Positions 59,557 through 64,000 of a DNA stretch of 64,000 bases are shown one piece after another. Source of the stretch: Cecembia calidifontis (GTDB lineage: Bacteria; Bacteroidota; Bacteroidia; Cytophagales; Cyclobacteriaceae); NCBI RefSeq assembly GCF_004216715.1, contig NZ_SGXG01000001.1, positions 1,364,001 to 1,428,000 of the forward strand, given 5' to 3'. Position 1 is the stretch's first letter. The number at the start of each line of letters is the position of its first letter. The notes beneath the pieces were generated by a model, which was not told the origin of the DNA, ran no database searches, and saw only the letters and a list, made by a program, of their open reading frames with translations. Position numbers and translations under genes: made by a program.

Positions 59557-61953
59557 ATGAAAAAATCACTGTTTTTATTGGCCTTTTGGCTGATGGTATG
59601 GGCTACCTATGCCCAATCTAATTTGAGAGGTGTGGTGAAGAGTGCCACAGGTGAAGAATTGGTCGGTGCCAATGTGATCTTGGTGGGAACAGGCAGAGGG
59701 TCCACCTCTGATCTTTCCGGTAATTTCCAGATCAGGAACATTCCTTCAGGTACTTATACCCTGAGGGTAAGTTACCTGGGTTATGAAAGTCAGGTGAAGG
59801 AAGTGTCTGTTCCAACAGACCTGGTTTTAGAGATTTTCCTAACTCCTAGTGCATTACTGACAGAGGAATTTATCGTCTATGCCACGAGGGCTACAGATCT
59901 CACACCTACCACCTTTTCCAAAGTGAGCAAACGGGATATTTCAAGACTTAATCTTGGTCAGGACATCCCCATACTCCTGAATTTCACCCCTTCTGTGGTC
60001 TCGTTCTCAGATGCCGGTGCTGGGGTAGGATATACGGGTTTAAGGATCCGGGGATCAGATCAGACCAGGATCAACGTGACTGTCAACGGTATTCCTCTTA
60101 ATGATGCAGAGTCCCATGGTGTTTTTTGGGTCAATATGCCGGATTTTGCCTCTTCTGTGGACAATATCCAGATCCAAAGAGGTGTGGGGACTTCCACTAA
60201 TGGTGCAGCTACTTTCGGGGCAAGTTTAAATATCCAGACAGACACCAGACAAGATGAAGCCTATGCGGAAATTGATAATTCCTTCGGTTCATTCAATACC
60301 AGAAGGCATATGGTGAAAGTAGGTACCGGACTGATTAATAATCGCTGGGCATTTGATGGAAGGCTGTCGCGAATTGCCTCGGATGGTTATATCGACCGGG
60401 CTTCTTCTGACCTAAGGTCTTATTTCCTTTCCGGAGGGTATTATGGGGAAAAGCATGTGGTAAAACTGAATGTTTTTGCCGGGGCAGAAGTCACTTATCA
60501 AGCCTGGGAAGGGGTTCCCGAAAACCTCTTGGCCACCAACAGGACTTTCAATCCATATACCTACGACAATCAGGTCGATGATTACAAGCAGGATCACTAT
60601 CAGTTGATCTATACAGGAACTTTTGGTAAAAACTGGAAAGCCAATGCAGCCTTACACTATACCTATGGAAGGGGATTTTTTGAGCAATTCAGGCCAAATG
60701 ACAGGCTGAACAGATACGGCCTTCCTCCGGTAGTGGTAGGAGAAACTTCCATTTCCCGCATGGATATCATCCGCAGAAGGTGGTTGGACAATGATTTCTA
60801 TGGAGGGGTATTTTCCATGAATTATATTTCTGATGATGGCAGATTGGATGCAGTATTAGGGGGAGGAATCAACCGATATGACGGTGACCATTTTGGGGAG
60901 ATCATTTGGATGCAGTTTGCCGGAAATACCAATATCAGGGACAGGTACTATGATAATGTGGCAGTCAAAGATGATGCTAACATTTACGCAAAGGCTACCT
61001 ACCAATTGACGGATAGGCTGTTTGCATATGGCGACCTTCAGGGCAGATGGATCGATTACCGTTTTGATGGGATCAACAATGACCTGAGAGATGTGACAGG
61101 TCAGGTGAAATTTGCCTTTTTCAATCCAAAATTCGGATTTACTTATCAAGTTGCTGAAGGAAAGCAGTGGTATGCCTCTTATGCGGTGGCCAATAGAGAG
61201 CCTGTAAGAAGGGATTTTACCGATTCTCCTATTATCGAGCGGGCCCCCAAGCATGAAAACCTGCAGAATATTGAAGCAGGATTTAAAAGGCAATCGGCCA
61301 ATTTCTCCTATAATGCCAACATTTACTACATGAAGTACAGAGATCAGTTGGTGTTGACAGGTCAACTGAATGACGTGGGAGCTTATGTTAGGGACAATGT
61401 AGATGACTCTTACCGCTTGGGTATTGAGTTGGATGGTGCTTATAGATTGACTGAGAAATTTACCATCGGGGGTAATCTTGCACTCAGCCGCAATAAGATT
61501 GCTGAATTTTTGGAATACCTGGATGATTATTCCACCGCTGAGTTTAGACAGGAAGTGATCGTACACCAAAATACCGATATCGCTTTCTCACCCAATGTGG
61601 TGGGTGCCGCCATTTTGGATTATAAGCCTGTCAAAAACCTGGAAATTTCTTTGCTCAATAAGTATGTGGGCAGGCAGTTTTTGGACAATACCCAAAATGA
61701 AGCCCGTTCCCTGAATGCTTTTTGGACATCCGATTTGAGGTTTAATTATGCTTTGCGACCTCGATTTGTGAAAAATATGGAAGTTACGGTATTGGTCAAT
61801 AACATCTTCAACAGGCTGTATGAGCCCAATGGCTACACGTTCAGCTATTTCCTTCCTGGTGAAGGTGTGTCCGGGAGAGAATTGGTGACAGAAAATTTCT
61901 TTTATCCACAGGCCGGAACCAATTTCCTGGCCGGGATCAAGTTCTTGTTCTAA
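59557..61953 (+). CDS. TonB-dependent receptor for thiamine or a derivative
   Basis: The protein has 798 residues from ATG 59557 (MKKSLFLLAF), with signal ending TYAQ; six earlier in-frame codons from a GTG are possible but overlap the hairpin. CarboxypepD_reg-like domain (NLRGVVKSATGEELVGANVI), plug with GLRIRGSDQTRINVTVNGIP and IQRGVGTSTNGAATFG, barrel ending LAGIKFLF. Control by the TPP riboswitch makes outer-membrane thiamine uptake the best assignment. The inner-membrane step may be the PnuC-family protein at 56.7 kb, a known combination in Bacteroidota (OMR-PnuT). Confidence 0.9.
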   Translation: MKKSLFLLAFWLMVWATYAQSNLRGVVKSATGEELVGANVILVGTGRGSTSDLSGNFQIRNIPSGTYTLRVSYLGYESQVKEVSVPTDLVLEIFLTPSALLTEEFIVYATRATDLTPTTFSKVSKRDISRLNLGQDIPILLNFTPSVVSFSDAGAGVGYTGLRIRGSDQTRINVTVNGIPLNDAESHGVFWVNMPDFASSVDNIQIQRGVGTSTNGAATFGASLNIQTDTRQDEAYAEIDNSFGSFNTRRHMVKVGTGLINNRWAFDGRLSRIASDGYIDRASSDLRSYFLSGGYYGEKHVVKLNVFAGAEVTYQAWEGVPENLLATNRTFNPYTYDNQVDDYKQDHYQLIYTGTFGKNWKANAALHYTYGRGFFEQFRPNDRLNRYGLPPVVVGETSISRMDIIRRRWLDNDFYGGVFSMNYISDDGRLDAVLGGGINRYDGDHFGEIIWMQFAGNTNIRDRYYDNVAVKDDANIYAKATYQLTDRLFAYGDLQGRWIDYRFDGINNDLRDVTGQVKFAFFNPKFGFTYQVAEGKQWYASYAVANREPVRRDFTDSPIIERAPKHENLQNIEAGFKRQSANFSYNANIYYMKYRDQLVLTGQLNDVGAYVRDNVDDSYRLGIELDGAYRLTEKFTIGGNLALSRNKIAEFLEYLDDYSTAEFRQEVIVHQNTDIAFSPNVVGAAILDYKPVKNLEISLLNKYVGRQFLDNTQNEARSLNAFWTSDLRFNYALRPRFVKNMEVTVLVNNIFNRLYEPNGYTFSYFLPGEGVSGRELVTENFFYPQAGTNFLAGIKFLF

Positions 61954-61970
61954 ACTAAAGGAATGAATAT

Positions 61971-62007
61971 AAAAACTCTCTTGGATGCTCTTCTAAGGGA
62001 GTTTTTT
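61971..62007 (+). terminator. Intrinsic terminator of the thiamine receptor gene
   Basis: AAAACTC-CTT (61972-61982) pairs with AAGGGAGTTTT (61995-62005, one bulge/mismatch) followed by T. The end overlaps the stop of the convergent minus-strand gene. Confidence 0.7.
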
Positions 62008-62470
62008 AATTACGTATACCTTCAGCAAAGAAGTTCTTCACCCAAAATGTACGGGCAATGGGATTTACCTGGTTAAGGATCTCATAAATGTTTTTTGGGA
62101 AAAAAGGACCAATACTAACTTGAATATGTCCCTGATAATCCTTGCAGATTTCCAGGTCGAATTTTCGGTACTTCAGCAAAAGCTCCTTGGGAAAGAATAT
62201 TTTTTGTGAAGTCAAGGAAGCGGGCTTTTCCTTGAAGCCAAAACGCTTTTTGGAAGAAACATAGGCATGCTGACAAAACTTCTCCTGAAAATTTTTGTCC
62301 CCTATCAGGAGTTTGGACTGTTGGAGCAGCTGCGGGTTAAAAATATGTTTCAAAACCAGGTTGCCTTTGGTGAGTTGGTATGCTACTTCTTTATCCTTCG
62401 AGCAGTCCAGTTTGAGGTTATTTTTTATGGACAGAAACTTCCATAGGTTATTGATTCTTTCTAGTTCCAT
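62006..62470 (-). CDS. Hypothetical protein, 154 residues
   Basis: Soluble, rich in Lys, Asn and Phe, with no signal peptide or membrane segment. Visible pieces: ERINNLWKFLSIKNNLKLD, PQLLQQSKLLIGDKNFQEKF, a strand-like DLEICKDYQGHIQVSIGPFF. No family recognised. Its start is 4 bases after the stop of the upstream hypothetical gene, so the two form an operon. Confidence 0.6.
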   Translation of the reverse strand: MELERINNLWKFLSIKNNLKLDCSKDKEVAYQLTKGNLVLKHIFNPQLLQQSKLLIGDKNFQEKFCQHAYVSSKKRFGFKEKPASLTSQKIFFPKELLLKYRKFDLEICKDYQGHIQVSIGPFFPKNIYEILNQVNPIARTFWVKNFFAEGIRN

Positions 62471-62474
62471 CGGG

Positions 62475-63071
62475 CTATTTGGGTTTATTGGTCAAACGGT
62501 AATAGTCCTTGATGGTTGTTTTCAAAGCCTCCCTTTGTTTGGGATCTGTAAGGATTTCATGACGCTTACCGTTTTCTGGTTCCATTTCTAACTGGAAGCT
62601 TTCTTCCAGTAGGGGAGATAATTTACTGACAAAATCATAGTGTTCCAAAGTGCCGCCTCCATAAAAAATAAACTCCCCGGTTTCTGTATTGGAAATATTT
62701 TTCCAGATCAATTTGAAGGGAAGGTTTTGAGGGATTGGTTCCACGAAGATATAAGCTTCGTCTTTGATACGGTTGATCAAAATGGAAAGGTTAAGATTGG
62801 GCATTTCTTCATCTTTGATCCTTTTTCCATAACGGTAGATATTGATTTTGGCATCATTCCTTTCTTCCAGCTCATAGTAGGCTGCTCGGACATTTTTGAA
62901 AAAAATTCTATCTGCATCCGTGATCCGAAATAAGGAATTGGCATCCCCGGAATTGTCGGCCCGCTTTTCATTAAAAAAAGAGAGTAAAAAAACGAAAAGC
63001 AGAGAGCCTATTCCAAAGATTTTCAAGATCTTGATCATTTCAGGGGAAAGACTGTCTTTGGATGGTGACAT
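62475..63071 (-). CDS. Hypothetical single-pass membrane protein, 198 residues
   Basis: One N-terminal membrane helix (MIKILKIFGIGSLLFVFLLSFF, about 12-33), then a soluble domain with FRITDADRIFFKNVRAAYYE, NIYRYGKRIKDEEMPNLNLS, and EAYIFVEPIPQNLPFKLIWK. Anchored in the inner membrane facing the periplasm by the positive-inside rule (weak). First gene of a two-gene minus-strand unit. No function assignable. Confidence 0.62.
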   Translation of the reverse strand: MSPSKDSLSPEMIKILKIFGIGSLLFVFLLSFFNEKRADNSGDANSLFRITDADRIFFKNVRAAYYELEERNDAKINIYRYGKRIKDEEMPNLNLSILINRIKDEAYIFVEPIPQNLPFKLIWKNISNTETGEFIFYGGGTLEHYDFVSKLSPLLEESFQLEMEPENGKRHEILTDPKQREALKTTIKDYYRLTNKPK

Positions 63072-63268
63072 GGAAAGCTTTTTTCCCTTTAACAGGATTC
63101 CAGTAAGATTGGTTTGGGAGAAAAGAAGGGGATTTTGAGAATTCTCAACCCATCATTAAGGAGATAAAGTAGTTTTACTCATTCTTCATTCCTCACTCTC
63201 CATGCCAAATTACGCTTTGTCGCGTCTTGAATTAACTTGACACTTATTTTATTTTCTTCTTTTGAGTT
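63072..63268. other. Gap without a gene
   Basis: Holds a 14-base palindrome TTGAGAATTCTCAA (63135-63148) and AT-rich sequence; nothing coding is seen. Confidence 0.4.
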
Positions 63269-63370
63269 CGACTCCCTTGGAGTCGGGATTCCCGAATATC
63301 AAAACTACTTCTCAACCCCGGGTTGCACCCGGGGCAAATATCCTTAATGGATTTAACCCCTATCGGGGTT
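63269..63370. repeat. REP-like cluster of three hairpins
   Basis: Three perfect short stems in ~100 bases: CGACTCC-CTT-GGAGTCG (63269-63285), CCCCGGGT-TGC-ACCCGGGG (63316-63334) and AACCCC-TATC-GGGGTT (63355-63370). GC-rich in an AT-rich gap. The CCCGGGTTGCACCCGGGG type followed by AACCCC...GGGGTT resembles REP/RAYT-type repeats common between genes in Bacteroidota. Confidence 0.65.
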
Positions 63371-63574
63371 ATTTTGCCTTCTTTTTAAACTATTACTTCA
63401 TGAACCCCTAAATACCTGCTATCATTTCCGAATTCGGCCTTATCACATCCAAAATCACTTGGTACTTCTTACATGGACATGGTACTCCCCTCTTGATTCT
63501 TATTTGTGTTGTATAGCCTCCTGTTTTTCATTTCGACATCAGCCCTCCGAAATCCCCCTTTTTTATCATTTTCC
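63371..63574. other. Gap without a gene after the REP cluster
   Basis: AT-rich, no frame or structured element recognised. Confidence 0.4.
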
Positions 63575-64000
63575 TCAATGCACATAAGACCCTGCATTGA
63601 TATCAATGGTGCAACCCGTTGCGTGATCAGCCAAACCGGAGCAAAGTAAAGTTACCATAGGAGCGATGTCCTTGGGTTCAGTGAGTTCGTTGAGAGCAAT
63701 GTCATTCAGGGCATATTCTTCTCCATATTGATCCATAAAATCCTGCGCCATATCTGTACGGGTAAAACCCGGAGCAATGATAAACGCTTTGATTCCTTCT
63801 TTGCCATAATATCTTGCGATAGAGCGGGTGTAACTCACAATGGCTGCTTTGGAGGCCGCATAAGCCAAATAATCAGTAGTATCACCTCGGAAAGCTGCTC
63901 TGGAAGAAATGTTTACCAGTCTGCCATTTTTGTTGGTCCTTGCATGCTCGATAAATTCCTTACAGATAATCGCCATGGCATTGATATTGATATCCATGGT
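63575..64000 (-). CDS. Short-chain dehydrogenase/reductase, C-terminal part
   Basis: Frame runs off the right window edge; the Met at 63997 is internal. The active site is visible: RLVNISSRAAFRG (Ser), YLAYAASKAAI (Tyr-x3-Lys type), then IIAPGFTRTD. The end VHC-type motif HATGCTIDINAGSYVH is typical of the FabG-like group. Cofactor motif lies outside the window. Probable 3-oxoacyl-type or sugar reductase; exact substrate unknown. Confidence 0.88.
   Translation of the reverse strand, partial: TMDININAMAIICKEFIEHARTNKNGRLVNISSRAAFRGDTTDYLAYAASKAAIVSYTRSIARYYGKEGIKAFIIAPGFTRTDMAQDFMDQYGEEYALNDIALNELTEPKDIAPMVTLLCSGLADHATGCTIDINAGSYVH

Noticed and set aside
60856..61569. Long minus-strand frame of 237 codons within the thiamine receptor gene
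   Set aside because: Antisense to a clear receptor barrel, with no signal, domain or spacing of a gene; frame bias of the sense codons explains it.
1..64000. tRNA or rRNA genes
   Set aside because: No T-loop (GGTTCRANTCC) with matching acceptor stem and no rRNA-like conserved stretch was recognised by eye.

Overview
The window reads as chromosomal DNA of a Bacteroidota bacterium, most likely order Cytophagales (Cyclobacteriaceae-like). The indications are six TonB-dependent receptors plus a related beta-barrel protein (three with a clear N-terminal CarboxypepD_reg-like domain), lipoproteins paired with receptors, weak Shine-Dalgarno signals, TTG/TAnnTTTG-type promoters and Bacteroidota-type IS and REP-like sequences. 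No rRNA, tRNA or CRISPR array was recognised. The family level is inference.

Layout. 0-5.7 kb: 3' end of korA with korB (2-oxoacid:ferredoxin oxidoreductase), an internally deleted class V aminotransferase remnant, and a minus-strand modABC molybdate importer with a stand-alone ModE-type HTH protein. 5.8-9.5 kb: a metal (probably zinc) uptake operon of a His-rich membrane protein, an unannotated 48-residue ORF, a TonB receptor and a lipoprotein, behind a palindrome TGCAA-N5-TTGCA that recurs upstream of the CobW/ZNG-type GTPase at 28.9 kb. 9.7-19.6 kb: an accessory, scarred region. An outer-membrane barrel gene is followed by a dead IS3 remnant, a four-gene minus-strand cassette (lipoprotein, lipase, PQQ-propeller, barrel) flanked by two direct-repeat blocks (211 bp and 74 bp), and a dead IS4-family element. 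19.6-27.1 kb: a FecA-like receptor, a truncated DinB gene, and an MbnP/MbnH-type cluster (copper-protein candidate, diheme peroxidase, outer-membrane protein) with two paralogous small Cys-motif proteins.

27.6-32.2 kb: the CobW GTPase and a plus-strand arsenic operon (arsR, DUF6428, phosphatase-type arsenate reductase, ACR3 pump) whose gaps hold unusual short-unit degenerate repeats. 32.2-46.4 kb: M20 amidohydrolase, pseudouridine synthase, MoxR ATPase, a TonB receptor with a beta-helix lipoprotein partner, and a receptor/M14 peptidase pair. 46.6-55.3 kb: epimerase, an intact IS1380-family element with TATAT target duplication, ClC transporter, NADP-isocitrate dehydrogenase and an M16 protease. 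55.5-64 kb: CPBP protease, PnuC-family transporter plus NadR-like kinase, fatty-acid desaturase, a TPP riboswitch controlling a TonB receptor (thiamine uptake), two hypothetical proteins, a REP-like hairpin cluster and a partial SDR.

The main theme is metal and cofactor acquisition and resistance (Mo, probable Zn, probable Cu, As, thiamine/pyridine nucleosides) in a chromosome with one clearly decayed accessory island.
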